A stretch of DNA of 64,000 nucleotides from Crotophaga sulcirostris (taxonomy: Eukaryota; Chordata; Aves; Cuculiformes; Crotophagidae). Both the position numbers and the translations under genes were made by a program. This document shows, piece after piece, positions 12,994 to 25,589 of the stretch (positions are counted from its first letter, which is position 1; each line of letters opens with the position of its first letter). The stretch is taken from positions 897,556 through 961,555 of the forward strand of contig VYZB01000014.1 in NCBI GenBank assembly GCA_013397455.1, read 5' to 3'. A model generated the notes under the pieces. It saw only the letters and a list, made by a program, of their open reading frames with translations. It was not told the DNA's origin and made no database searches.

Positions 12994-15900
12994 CTGAGAG
13001 GAACGTTGGAGAAAGCCACTCAGCAACGGTCCAGGTGAGGATGCGAGTTCAAATCACGGATGTTGGAAGCACCAGCTCATTCTTCTCATCTATGCAAACT
13101 GGTATTTAATTTAATACTTCGTGCAGCACCACTTCCCACTTTATGCTGGAACAATTCTTTATATTTTTAAATAGAAATACTAATGAAACAGTTCCAGAAA
13201 AAAAACAAACCCAAAACTTTATATACTTAGTGAACAGTAAATACAAGACAAATATTTGTATGCACAACTGTTAGACCTTGCACATCTTTGCATGCATGTA
13301 GACATGAAGCTGAATCCTTTCCATCTAAAACAGCTGAAAAATTCAAGTCTTGTTTCCTCTGCACAGCCACCTAACATCAAAATAAAACCTTTTTCATATC
13401 AGCTAAACCAAACTCCAGTCCAGAGCTAGGAGGAGGATAATGGACGTAGCTTTCAGAAACGCTGTCGTCACTGGGACACATTTGTGGTTGTCATAAACTG
13501 CAGCAATGCTCTGAAAGCATTATCACTCACCACTTCATAGCGCAGTACACTTTTCACTCATTCAAAAAAAAAAATCTCAAAAGTTAGTCTTTCTATGCTT
13601 TTCCTTTTCATGTACAATCCAGATGATGAGAAATAGCTCTTATTAACCACGCAGATATCCAGCCAGAGGGAACAGAAGAGAATAGTTAAATACTACCAGT
13701 ACTAAAAAAATCCTCCTCCCCCTCCTGCAATCTTACACTTGTTAATAGCACCATTCCTACATTTTGGTCTGCATGTAACAAGCCCACATATATAAAAACA
13801 TACATGTATTTATGTCTGTATGTGCACTAGAGTAAGACAAACTGAAATATTTATTCCCCTTCAAACCACCCAAAAGCTGACAAATTCTCTAACAGTAAAC
13901 AACCACCTGCTCTTTATCACACCATACTATGGTAGCAGTGAAACAATGTAACCTCTGCATGGACACCACCTTCTGGGTTCACTAATTAAATCCAATACTG
14001 GCACTGCAAGCTCTGTATGAGTATCTTCAAACCCAAAAAGAACTCACAGTACACCAGACAACTTAGTTCTTGGTCTTGGCTCAGTCACAAACCCCACTAC
14101 ATTTGTTGACAAGTGCTGCTAATTTTCAGTAGCCTTTCCTACATCTATTCCTTTGATTACCTAATTATATCTGATTTTGGAGCAGACACCTGTATTATCA
14201 CAGCAAATAATTAGTGTAATCGCATATATAAGCAAAGCAGACAAGGATACTAACATATATCCTTCTATGGCGCCCTGGTGCGTGCGATTGTCACAGCTAC
14301 AGTCAATCAGGCTGTCAGAATACAGCCAGATCATTGGGATGCCCTCCCATCACCTACGAGGGTTTGGGGAAGTTATTTCAGGGTTTTGAAGGATGTTTTT
14401 GTTTTGCATTTTAAGCATTTTCAACATACATCTGTTCAATTCTACCAGGCTTTCCAAGTCCCATCAAAATGCCAGTTTCTTTTTCCACCACGTATGTTCT
14501 GCCAGTGTTCCTGCACATTTACTTATAATAAACAACAACAACCCCTTTTGATACTTATACGCCCAAATAACACTGTTTACTCATGATAACTAAATGCTTG
14601 ATCAATATTTCAGAAGGAAAAGCAACTTTACCCACTAGCAATGTACAGTTTATTAACAGTGGGAAATCTCCACAAGCCAAGTTAGAATAATAAACAACTT
14701 AGGGCAGGTAAGCGGATACTTAAATAATCATGAATGCCTGCCAGGAATTGTTCTTGTTTCCAGCACCCATTTCTGTTGTATGGTTTCATCATATCTTCTT
14801 AAAACAATTTTTATTACCCTGCAAACATTGGGGACAGGAGAAGTTGGCAGGTCTTGTGTGGTTTTGAAACAACAAATGATAAAACACTACTGCTGATGCC
14901 ATCTAGTTCTCATTCTTCTGAAAAACATCTCCTCAGTCAGCAGAGAGCACACAGGCCTGTCTTCCCACTAAGACAGTTAATACTTATTTATACCAATATG
15001 ACTGAAAAAGTATATGATGATCATAGACACAAGGCCAATCTGGAGCTCATATTATATACAGACAGAAAAAGTATGGAGGTAACTGGGCTAAAGTATTATT
15101 CCTTTATCATAACTCATTTTAAAGTATATTATGCCTTCTCATATGAATCATACAACAAAAATAATCTTCATTTATTCTATAACAATATAAATATGTACTG
15201 TCTGGTATACTTCATTGCCCAAATGGATTTAAAAAGCAGATTTTGTTTCTCCTTGGACCAAAAAAATCATCACTGAACTAAAATACATTTTGAGAACATC
15301 AGAAAATTTGTTGTTGTATTGATGACTATGCAAGTAGGCAACAATGCTTAATATTAGATCTTTGTACCATTTTCTTCTAAAGTTTATTTGAAAAGAGAAA
15401 TTTTGAAACAAAAACAGCATTTATTTTCTTCAACACTATTATTAGCAATAAACAACTGCAGTAATTCAGCAGAATTATTATGGAGCCTCCCAGTAATAAC
15501 GTGACAGAGGGAGAAAATGGTAACTAACAGCCTGCCCAGCAAGCCAGGTGAGCCTCACTCTCTGCAGCCAAACAGGTGCTGCAGCAGATGTAGAGTGAGA
15601 GCTGCTTTCCGCAGCATGAATGGATGAAAATAGAAATTTATAATCCCCAATAATGAATAATCCCAGTTTTGCATACTGCCTTCTGCAAAAGGAAGTGCTT
15701 CACCTTTACTATAGGAAATCACAGCAGTCAGCTTTAGTACCTTAGCTCCAGCAGCTCCTCCTGAGACAGGAGATTCTGGCAAATAATAAATATTGAATGT
15801 TTTTTGAAATTCACAATCTTTGGAGAACAACATTTAACAGCTAGACTGTACTACTCTTTATAATTCAAGGGGCATAATCGGTGAACACCTTAATTGTGTT

Positions 15901-18900
15901 TAACATCTAAAATAAGCAAGAATGCCAACAGAAAATAATTATTGCTTTAAATAGGATCTGTTTTAACTATAACTGTAAGCAAGACAGTATAGTGTTAATA
16001 ATTCAGTGTTAGTTGAAACCCACTTTCTCATGACTGATTTATACAGACTGAAGTAGGCATATGTTATGCTACAGGTGGATGTGAGGTCACAAGAAACCAC
16101 TCTACAGCCTTCCCAGAAGTGCAGTGTCAAAAAGGTCACCTGTGGAAAAGGATCTTTTGGATTAGTCTTTCAAATCAATGCATGAATTACAGGCAATTTA
16201 CATATAAATGGGCTAATACTCTGGCTTTGAAATTAGATGAATTTTTAAGAGATTTACGAAACAGCAGAAAAGGTCAGTTAGGCATTAAGTATACATAATG
16301 CAATTTTTAAAAATCGCTTGTCTTGGAACTACACATTTCTGGTTTATTAATATTTTGTATTCACAGCTTGTCCTGCTCAGAAAGGTACTGCCAGCTATTT
16401 GTCAGCAAAGGCAGAAAAAACATCCATGCGAGGGATATCAGATTTGACGTAAGTATGCTCCAAGACTTCAGAAGTGAAATTTCCTTAATATTAATATAGT
16501 TTTAAAGCATTTTTGTTTTCATAACGAGAAATTTTAGTCAAAGTCAGTGAAAATTATTATACACTGGAAAACAAACAGCAGCACCTTAGGGAAAGTTTTC
16601 ATATGACTTTTTACTTTTTCCCTCATACAAATCAAGGTACGTATGATTTGATTTCTCTCTCTTCAAACTGTTACAGCAAGAATGACTTATTCATCCTTAT
16701 AAAGCTGAACATGCTGTGCCTAACAGCCCAAATATACGTCACAAACGAAGGCAAGCTCTAGGAATTAACCTTTGGTTTTGTGTGGGTGTGTAAGTGTGGG
16801 TGCGTAAATAGTCTTTTTGAGTCAGGACTTTTCTTCCTCATCTTCAGAAAGAATGCTTAAATCTACTGTACCATTTAGCAGGGGCATTCTTTCAGTAGAT
16901 ATTTGTTTATGTTATTGTCTCTTTCCATAAAGATGTCATTACTAACTCCTACATGCTGCTGCTTTTTCATCTTGGTGATGACCCTTCACTTTGCGAAATT
17001 AGGGAATGACAGTGATATGGGATCCAGGGCTGCATTAAAAAAAAAAAAAGCACATAATTACTTCCCTTTTGGAGATATCTGTGTAATTAAACAGCACATT
17101 CAACTTCCCACTCTTGGACAGCACAGATCTCAAATATAGTCCAACCACGAACACTGAAATAAAGTATCTTTTTCAAGGCCAAGGTTAGACAGACAGTGCT
17201 TACCGAAACCAGCTAAACAAAATTCAGCACCATGTCAATAACTGACAATGTGGTTCAATGCTGAGGCTGTTCACCAACAGCACCTCTGCACTTTCAGTTT
17301 CCATGCCATTGACTTGATCATAAATCCACTTGATTTCTGTGGATTATGTTTTTCACAACTGGTCTTGGGATAAAAAGATGGAAGCATTATTACCAGGATT
17401 AAATAATTAAAAAAAAAAAGAAAACAACTCAAAAAAGATGTAGTGACATCAAGACAGCAAGCAATACTGATGCACAGGCCTGGCTACTGATAGGACATGA
17501 GTAAGAGCTGGAGTACTTCTCTAGAATCAAAAGGAAGAAATAATATTTTAAAACAGAATGATTGCTTGCTAAAAAGCACCAAAGAATTATGATTTATGTT
17601 GCACCACAAGAATAATCCTTCTGATAATACCCTACAGTTTTTAATAAAGGCACACCCAGCATGTGTGACAGGCATTAACAATACTGTTGTATGGAAAGCT
17701 TAAAAAACATTTATTATAAAGTTCATAATCCTTCCATACAGTTAATTTCAAAAATCACAGAATTTTAAAGAAAACATGATTATCTAATCAACCTTTAGGA
17801 CAGTTTCCTTAGAAAACCTGTTTTCTATTGTGTTGTGCACTGGAAAACTGAATTTTATGTGGTAATTATTAAATTAGTCCCTTGCCTTACAAGGAAGCAA
17901 AAGAAATCAACTGATGCTCACAATGACCCCTGCAGGAAGGTACAATTGCAACCAAGAAAATTCTATCGTTTGAGTTGATATCAGAATATAAACACTGATG
18001 TCCTATAGATCCAAACAGAATGCTGAGGCATACCAAAGGAGTCACCAAGTAAGGCACAGCAGATACCCCTAGTTGTAGGAAAGTGGTAACAGTGTTACTA
18101 AGACAATCACTTAGTTAAGTGTTCAAGTAACCAGTGAGGGTCAGATGACTACACCCTTCTTCACAGGAATCAGATCAGCTTTAGCTTACAGTACAGAACA
18201 CAACCTTCTCAAGACTCCAGGCAGCTCATCTTTGGGAAAAATAAGGAAAGAATATATATTTTTATTAAAACATATCCAAGAGACTCAAAAGAGAAAAGTA
18301 CTTCCCAGTAACTGGATAAACAATCTGAGGTTACAGAAGGAATAAACCACAAGGGACGCTTAGTTCCTATCAATGTATTTAAGAAGAGACTCCTTATCAC
18401 AGCAGCTAACTGGGCCCTCAAATATAAAAGACAATTTAATGTAGTTAAAACAGTTTCAACAACAAATTCGAAGACTTTTTCTTCTCTTCCTGTAGTAAAT
18501 TCATTCTTACAGAACCAAAAATAGCTTAAACCAATAACCGCAAAGCCGAGAGAAAATTCACAGGGTTTTACCTTGACAAATTACCATTCTGTGCAGATAC
18601 TTTTAAAGCAGGTAGATGAATTTGTGCAGCAATTCAGCTCGTAAGAGCTACACTGCTTTTGGTGTGACTTCTAGTGCAGATTATGACCATAAATGGAGTT
18701 ATTGCTTTGGCTGCCAACTATACAGAAACATCTTTTGAGTAAAAGCCACCATGAATAAAATACTGACAATATAATCCTATCATACCAGGGGTTCAAATGT
18801 AACAAATACCACTTATTTATACTATTTTGAATGGTTTTATGTATGAACTTGCTTTAAGTCAGAGGAACAGTAGCTGTTGTGTGTACAAGAATCAGAGCAC

Positions 18901-20430
18901 ATGTAGAACAATGCTCATGTTTCCAACCACCGCTCTTCAAGACGTATACAAACATAAAGATACAAAGCTATCACTCAAAAACATAAAGATACAAAGATAT
19001 CACTCAATCATGCAGGTACTGGAAGATCTGAGATGATTATGATAATAATAACAACAATAATAAATTAGAAGAATGAGGCCTAGCGTTTGGAAAAAGAAAT
19101 TCACAGCAAATCTTGCCAAGTTACACCAGAATTTTGCAAAAGAACAAAAGGTTTGGTTTATGGTTTTGTGTCAAATATAACAACAAAGGGCATGAACTTA
19201 AGCTCAGGAAAGGTCATCTTCAAAGAGAATGCTGAAAGAAATGCCTTACACAGAGAATAGTTACGATAGAAAATAAACCACTATGACAACCTTTGCAACA
19301 AGTGATATAAACTTTAAAAGGTGACAAGCATTTGAAAGACAGTTATTGTGCAAATAGAGAAAGAGGGAGAGAGGGATGCCTGGCCTTTTCAAAAATAGGC
19401 TTTGACTCCATCCGTCTTCAAATCACCAGCATTACCTTCCTATCTACTGCCTCATAAGCCCACTAAAAGAAAAAACTGACACCAAACTGAACTGAAGGAT
19501 CTAACAACAAGATCCTGACAGTTGAAATGGGTCTTAGAGATTCCACTTCCAAATGTTATTGCCCGAACTTGCTCATTTCAGTGAGGGAATAAATCCTGTC
19601 CCTTTCAGAGCCCTCATTTCTCTTGCAATGATTCCTCTACTTTAACAAGTTTTGACTCAATAATTTGGGTGTTTTCAACCAAGCGTATAATCTTCAGTGT
19701 CTACCCATCACAAATTTACTGAAGTTGCATATTAAAAAACTTAAAATTTGTATCTTGCATCCTCTGGACACCACCCCAAATCCCACAACTTTAAAAGTCA
19801 GGCAAAAATATTACTTTTATCAAATCTATGAAGTATCAAGAACAACTGAATATTATTTTTTAAGTTCTGTCCAACCGCAGAATAGGTGAGGGAAACTCTC
19901 ATAAATCAGAAAAGTCTCTGATGAATTCCAAGCTACGTTTGGAATTGGTATCTTCAGGAAGGTCCAGAAAGTGCTGGACATCTTTGTTAAACATTCAAGG
20001 GCACACAGATACAGTTTTAAAAGTAAAAAATAACTCCGGCCCTCAGAAGCCTCACTTAAACAAATATAATCAAGTCAAGATGGCTGCAGATGCTCACTTC
20101 TTCAGTGAAGGGATCAATAAAATAGTTTAAGTGACAAGACTCCATGAAAAATTAACTCCACTGTATCCTACCATATGCAATACAGAAAAACTGTATAACC
20201 ACAGCCACCTGCTCGCTTAAGAGGGAAACTGCTGCTGGAATTAACATTTGTCTTTGTCTGTGTGACTCTGAGATTGGTCTTGGGTTACCATCATTCAATA
20301 ATGTCGCTAATAGGAACTATTTTTACCATAATTAGTGCATTTCAGAAAGCATGAAGAAGTTGAATGGTTCTTAAAATCTTTAATGATTTGTGGTGATTTT
20401 CACCATGAAGATGACAGTATATTAGTTTAC
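12994..20430. other. long intron-like stretch, no supported gene
   Basis: More than 7 kb without a recognisable transposon copy. The 140-codon plus-strand frame at 14854-15276 and the 92-codon minus frame at 15555-15833 are the longest here, but neither has matched splice sites, a start context or a recognisable motif. A two-copy tandem repeat lies at 18952-19009 and an AT-rich trinucleotide patch (TAA/CAA) at about 19035-19063. Confidence 0.45.
18952..19009. repeat. two-copy direct tandem repeat, period 29 bp
   Basis: The block starting ACATAAAGATACAAAG and ending TATCACTCAA occurs at 18952 and again at 18981, with one internal mismatch (C versus A in the middle). This looks like a simple local duplication; no function is implied. 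Confidence 0.75.
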
Positions 20431-20510
20431 CAGATGTCAGATCCTGCAATGGATCATTAACAAGAGGGTGTTCTCTCAATACTTCCCAAATAAATACCAG
20501 CTGGTTTATT
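20431..20510 (-). CDS. candidate coding exon, unidentified minus-strand gene
   Basis: An 80-bp segment with a pyrimidine-rich acceptor (GCCTGTGTCTGCTTGCTGAG) and donor TCTG|GTAAAC. It is open as one base, 26 codons, one base (phase 2 to 1); the peptide begins INQLVFIWEVLREHPLVNDP and continues LQDLTS. The hydrophobic/charged pattern resembles a helix. The open frame continues past the donor to 20342, so frame alone does not define the exon. A 30-bp candidate at 20808-20837 with a strong acceptor (GATTTTCTTCAG) would join in phase upstream. No family is recognised. Confidence 0.35.
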
Positions 20511-22371
20511 CTCAGCAAGCAGACACAGGCACAAGCATCTCTTAGCTGATTCACTTAACTGATGTCAAATACCTCATGTATTCAAGTCTCTTGTGTTCAT
20601 CTGCAACTTCTTTGTCTCAAAGCAGTACACTACTCGCAGTATCCTGCAAAGATCCAAAATGATACAATCGCTATTATCAGACTTCAAAAAATATCAGTTT
20701 AGTAACATTTTTGAAATTTAAACAGATAAATATTATACTACACAACTACTCCAGATGTACTTCTAGAGGTGATCTGATTACAAGACAAGGAATAGCAGAT
20801 TTCTAACCTGCCAAGAGTACTTTGAAGATCAAGACAGCTGAAGAAAATCATTACAACAGATTAATAGCTGTAGGCCACTGCATTTGATCAATCACGTCCA
20901 CACATTCAGAACAGAGACAACAGCCATGGCTTGGCTATCTGGGATGGGCTGTATACTTTAAGGAAGAGAGTGTTGATGGACCCTGATGATCAGCTGCTGC
21001 TCATCCCACAGAGAGGCTCCTGCCCCTTGCACATCTCCAAGGGAAGCACAGAACTAACAGTCACCAGCACTGCCTTGTTGCAGTGAGTGATAACACATGC
21101 AAGTAGTACTTGTCTTTCATTCCAGTCCCTTTCCAAGGGAAGGGAAGGCACAAAAAAACCGCAAACCAACAACAAAATAACCACATTGGAACAGAGAAAA
21201 ACCCCACCCCATTCTAAGCAATGTCGTTTTACTTCCTTTGAGAAGCAAGCTGGCTCTAAAAGCCTCTGTCTCCAGCATCTGCCTCCCTCTCACTGTAATT
21301 GTACAGCTGGGATCAAGGAAGACACATCTGTTTGTTCCTCTCTGCCACTAAGATGAAAACATCTCCTGCCATTTCCTCAGCTTTGGGTATCCCTCCGCTG
21401 GACAAGACCTCATTTCTCTACAGTGATGCATAGTTATGAGGAGAAGCAGAAGAAAAATGATTTATGGAAAAGGGTGCAACCTTAAATTTTGTTATGCTAG
21501 TGGCATATTTAAAACCAAAAGAATTTTCAGTTACAGTTCAGGAAGCAGAAATTTCTCAAATGAAGTACAGAATGAAAAAGTAACTTCCCCCCATCACCAA
21601 AAAGCAACAGTTACTTCCAAGAAGAGACTATGACAGACCATCCACAGCTTTATACAAGGGTTAAATATCAACATATGTGATAGCTGCTGCTTATCAGAGT
21701 GAATAATTCAGAACTCATTTACTAGGTATGTGTCTGCCAATACATCAATTGCTCGAGTTGCTCATGCCACAGCTAAACTACTGCACAGGAATCAATTGCA
21801 AATAATTTTGTACATAATGTCTAACAATTAATCAAAATTTATCCATTGCTTTTGAAATGAACCATTTTTCCTTTCACATTACATATTTAATAATGGGTTT
21901 ATTCTTAAACTGACTGATGATAATTCTTTGCCTTCATAAAAACACAAATGGAAGAGGGAGGAGTTCGATATCCCACCCTACTGCAGCACACTCATTTTAT
22001 GCCACTCAGTGAATCAAAGGGCAAGCAAGTATCTCTGGGTATTATCCAGTTCATATTTTCCCCTGTGGCACGATAAACTCAGGCCATTTCTGTGTTAGCT
22101 GTTTTACTCACCCAATATTATCAAAGAACACAAGGTAGCCTGACACAAGTTTTGTCCTAACCTACTCAAGTTTGTGATGGGAGCATTATTAGAGTTTCTG
22201 ATCCGTCTGCATGCTTAACTAGCCTTGCTGGATTTTTTACCCAACATAGAACCCTGTTTGAATTTCAGTCTGTTCTTTTTTAGCTTTTTTTTTTAGGCCT
22301 AGGGAAAAAAAAAAAAAAAGAGTATTGTCCCTCTTTGCAATGGTCATTTATGGCTTCGAGAACATAAGGTC
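20511..22371. other. intron-like sequence
   Basis: No transposon or secure exon is seen, apart from the possible 30-bp minus-strand micro-exon at 20808-20837. Frames at 20990-21184, 21087-21356 and 21436-21633 show no gene context. An A15 run lies at about 22305-22319, just before the poly-G tract. Confidence 0.45.
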
Positions 22372-22411
22372 GGGGGGGGGGGGGGGGGTGGGGGGGGGTG
22401 GGGGGGGGGGT

Positions 22412-22454
<43 letters not shown>
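22372..22454 (+). repeat. poly-G / poly-C tract of about 83 bp
   Basis: Positions 22372-22454 are G except for T at 22389, 22399 and 22411. The last 43 bases are uninterrupted G. Such a tract can form G-quadruplexes in many registers and is notoriously hard to sequence, so its exact length should not be trusted. The minus-strand frame here encodes polyproline (22280-22480) and is an artefact of the tract, not a gene. Confidence 0.97.
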
Positions 22455-22455
<1 letters not shown>

Positions 22456-23810
22456 CAGTATTTTTGTTTAACTTCCTCAATCCTTAGGAATTTGGAGCCC
22501 GAGAAGTACTCAAGCAATGACAAATCAGGTGAAACCCCTCTATAACTACATCAGTCCTATATTAACCAAGAAGTTTCCTTACAGGGTGGGAACACGGCAT
22601 ACTTCTCCCAAAACAGCAGAGACCAGAGATGATTAACTGAGGACGTACCCAAGGCTTTGATACTTCAATGCTTTGTACACCAGCCATGCACTCCATCTCA
22701 CGCTTTCTTGTATCATTGTCATTGAACTCCATTGCAATTTACAAAGACGAATCCACAATCCTATCAAAGAGGAGCATCATAACAGGACCAATGAAACCCA
22801 ACTGCAAGAATCTTCTCTGCTTCCCAAAACAGAGATCATGGTGGTTCCTTATAAGTGAACTTAGTTTTATATTACGATTTTTCTTTTAGCTTTAAAAACA
22901 GTGAAGTTTTTCCTCTCTGCAAAACTAACAGTTCAGTGCTAAGTTATCAGCACACCTGCATGACCTCTTGGGGTCCCATTATCGCCACACGCATTTGAAA
23001 AGACTGAAGGCTTCAACATCCAGAGATACTCCGGCTTGACTGAACTTTAATTGTAGAATTCATACAGGCACAGCTCAGGTCCCCATTAAATAGCATTAGC
23101 ATGGTGCAGAATTAGAAGTTGCAGAAGGCTACATGCAGGGAAGCAGAAGAGAGCAGGAGAGGGTTTGTATTTGCGCGTAGCTCACAACAGACCTCAGCAG
23201 GAAGTCGGTCTCTCTTCAGGTCAGGGTGTACAGCTGGTACTCTGTTTACCAATGCCAAGCCTCTTGGCTTCATAAAATCTGCCGTTCTGATCGGATTAAA
23301 ACATTTTTGCAAGAGATACAGAGGAAAAAGCTCTATAACAGATCGCAAAATAAGCCTCACCCCAGCTCTGTCTGCTGGGGGGGTTGGACTCTCCAGCCTA
23401 ATCTCTTATTCAAACAAAGTGCCTTATACACAGCCTGTGTCCCAGGGACATAAAGCTGTTTTGCATTACTGGATCCATCATAATCCTTCTGTTTCTTTCT
23501 CACATGTTGTGATGAAAGAGACTGTGCTCCCAGTTCAAACCTGAGCCATGTAGATTCAGAGACTCAGAAGTTCCTGTTACTTGATGTACCTCTTTTGGGG
23601 GTTCCCCCTGCCCCCCAAGATGTTTCCAAACACGGTTTAAATGGGACTGAAATGGATACGTGTTGCATAACACCACTCCCCAGTACATTAGTGATTTGGG
23701 GTTTGTCACTCGTTTCTTTTTTCACTGCTCTCAGGACCACTTGCAGGTGAAAAAATCCCTAATAGGCCTCCCGTCTCAGTGAACAAAGCCCTGTGTTCAT
23801 AGGGAACTAC
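22455..23810. other. intron-like sequence with a long but unsupported open frame
   Basis: The stretch 23119-23544 is open for 141 codons on the plus strand and 23112-23360 for 82 on the minus strand, and it is richer in CpG than its surroundings. Neither frame shows a recognisable family, a terminal signal or a clear pair of splice sites. An old degenerate retroelement is possible but unproven. Confidence 0.35.
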
Positions 23811-23865
23811 CCACTTAGATCAGGAGGTTGCAGGAGGCCTCTTCTGAGAATTACTCGATCTTTAC
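23811..23865 (-). CDS. candidate coding exon, unidentified minus-strand gene
   Basis: This 55-bp segment has an excellent acceptor (GTTGTGTTTTCTTATTTCAG) and a weaker donor (AGTGG|GTAGTT). Only one frame is open: two bases, KDRVILRRGLLQPPDLS, two bases (phase 1 to 2); the in-frame stop TAG falls inside the donor. The phase fits the candidate at 25470-25589 upstream, giving a glycine across the junction. It is basic and leucine-rich. No family is recognised. Confidence 0.33.
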
Positions 23866-24047
23866 CTGAAATAAGAAAACACAACTTACACGTCTTTAAC
23901 GGAGAGGGTCACAAAAGTATTAAATAGAGAAATTAATCCATGAGTGTTCACTGTGTGTCAGAAGAGGTGTCTTCTCCATGGGAATCTTACTGAATTCCTC
24001 AGAACAGAATGGTTCCATTTGGGGGACTCCGTGTCTATTTGACTTTT

Positions 24048-24170
24048 TCATAGAATCATAGAGTGGTTTGGGTTGGAAGGGACCTTAAAGTCCATCCAGT
24101 TCCAGCTCCCTGCCATGGGGAGGGACACCTCCCATGGATCAGGTTGCTCAAAGACTCATCCAACCTGGCT
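24048..24170 (-). mobile_element. CR1 LINE fragment (3' end), minus orientation
   Basis: It begins with the reverse-complemented CR1 tail (TCATAGAATCATAGAG) and continues with the characteristic GGTTTGGGTTGGAAGGGACC block and the later 'GGGACACCTCCCATGG' and 'CATCCAACCTGGCT' motifs. Only about 120 bp survive, 5'-truncated as is typical of CR1. The short frame at 24073-24306 is a by-product. Confidence 0.93.
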
Positions 24171-25469
24171 AAGTCTATGTTGCTTCACAGTACATACTTC
24201 TGCCATGGAACCATCAGAACAAAAAACTTCAATAATTGTTAACATTTACACCACCAATGACAAGCCACCTGTTAAAGTCCCCGTTGCCAATACCTCCATT
24301 CAGTAAACGGTACCATAATGGGAAAGCATGACCATCAATGTCATGTACTTTAGAACCACTAACCCACAGGTTCTGCCATAAAGCAGACCTTGACAAACCT
24401 AATGTTTTTTTTGCTGAGAAGCTTCAACATTATTTCTTTTCATTTAGATTTTCTTTTAAGCCTCAGCATAAAGATTATGAATTCTGGGTTTTAATTAGAT
24501 CTGCTCTTTAGAACAAGTCACAACCCTGCCCTTACAGACAGCACAGTTAGAGCTAATCGATCTTCTGAAAGGGTTCCATGAAATGACATTACCTTCCACT
24601 ACTGCACAGTGAACCAATGCATTGTCTGAAGAGAACAGAAAAGTAAAGGTATTTCTCCTTCTTGTACACTGTTAGGAGCTCATCGTTAGGATCCATTTTA
24701 ACTACACAGGTATTTTAGCTCCAAGGATAAGAAAAAAACCACATACCATATAGGTCAGTGCAAAGGATGATGAGAATGATTTTGTAGTGCACAAGGAAAG
24801 GACAACATGACCCTGTGCATTTCCCTCAATTACACCAGTGCATTTTGGGAGAGTGGAGATTAAACATTCCTGTCATGCACAAGATGTATGCAGTGGCCTC
24901 TTATTATTTGGTGAAGGTCACGAGTAAGGCCAAACCTCTGACTGCATTCTAGCTAAGTAATTCAGCAGCCCCTTTTCCAAATGTGATTTGATAATGAGTT
25001 ATCAGGAAATATGAGCCTGGAGTAAGAATTATGCCAATGTTTAGTAGACAATTATAAACAGCAATCCACACTTAGTGTAAATTAGGAACATGAAGACTTC
25101 TCTAAGTGTGAGTACAAAGCCACCATGAACAGAATTAACCTCATGAGGCATTTCGTCAATCTACACAGTGTTTAACAACACCGGAAAGTGCTTGCAGTAG
25201 TAGTTCCTTCATTCTATTAAATCCCTCTATCCAGGTGCACATTTTGTGGGACAGTCATTTCCTCATCAGTAACCTGTCTACTGTTTTGCTGCCATCAATA
25301 TGACTTAATGGCATGAAATAAAACTCTTTTGGTTTCATAAAGGTCACACAACCATCTATAAACAGGAAATATTTTGTTCCAGAAAAGTAATTCCAGTGTT
25401 TTGGATCAATTGCTGTTGAATCAGAAGAATGGAAAAATTCATGCTTTGTTTTGTAGTCTTCCAAAACAC

Positions 25470-25589
25470 CTTTCTCCAATGTCAACAGGTAACAACAATG
25501 CGCACAGCATTCAGTATTACAGAAGGTCAACAACATGGAAAAGAAAGGCCTGAAGAAGTACAAATCAGGGTTGGTAGGGACACAGTATT
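25470..25589 (-). CDS. candidate coding exon, unidentified minus-strand gene
   Basis: A 120-bp segment with acceptor AATGTTTTAG and donor GAAAG|GTGTTT. It is open as two bases, 39 codons, one base. The peptide starts YCVPTNPDLYFFRPFFSMLL and continues through a cysteine-rich stretch (CNTECCAHCC) to LLTLEK. The frame stays open past the donor to a stop at 25255, so a terminal-exon reading with about 70 further codons is also possible. Phase 1 at both ends fits the 23811 exon. The aromatic/hydrophobic run could be a membrane or buried helix. No family is recognised. Confidence 0.38.

Noticed and set aside
14854..15276. 140-codon plus-strand frame
   Set aside because: AT-rich composition with many Asn/Tyr/Lys residues, as expected of chance translation; no flanking splice sites.
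22280..22480. Minus-strand frame with a long proline run
   Set aside because: It is the translation of the poly-C complement of the G tract; no gene context.
23119..23544. 141-codon plus-strand frame
   Set aside because: No recognisable motif or convincing splice pair; the opposite strand is also open, pointing to low stop density rather than coding.
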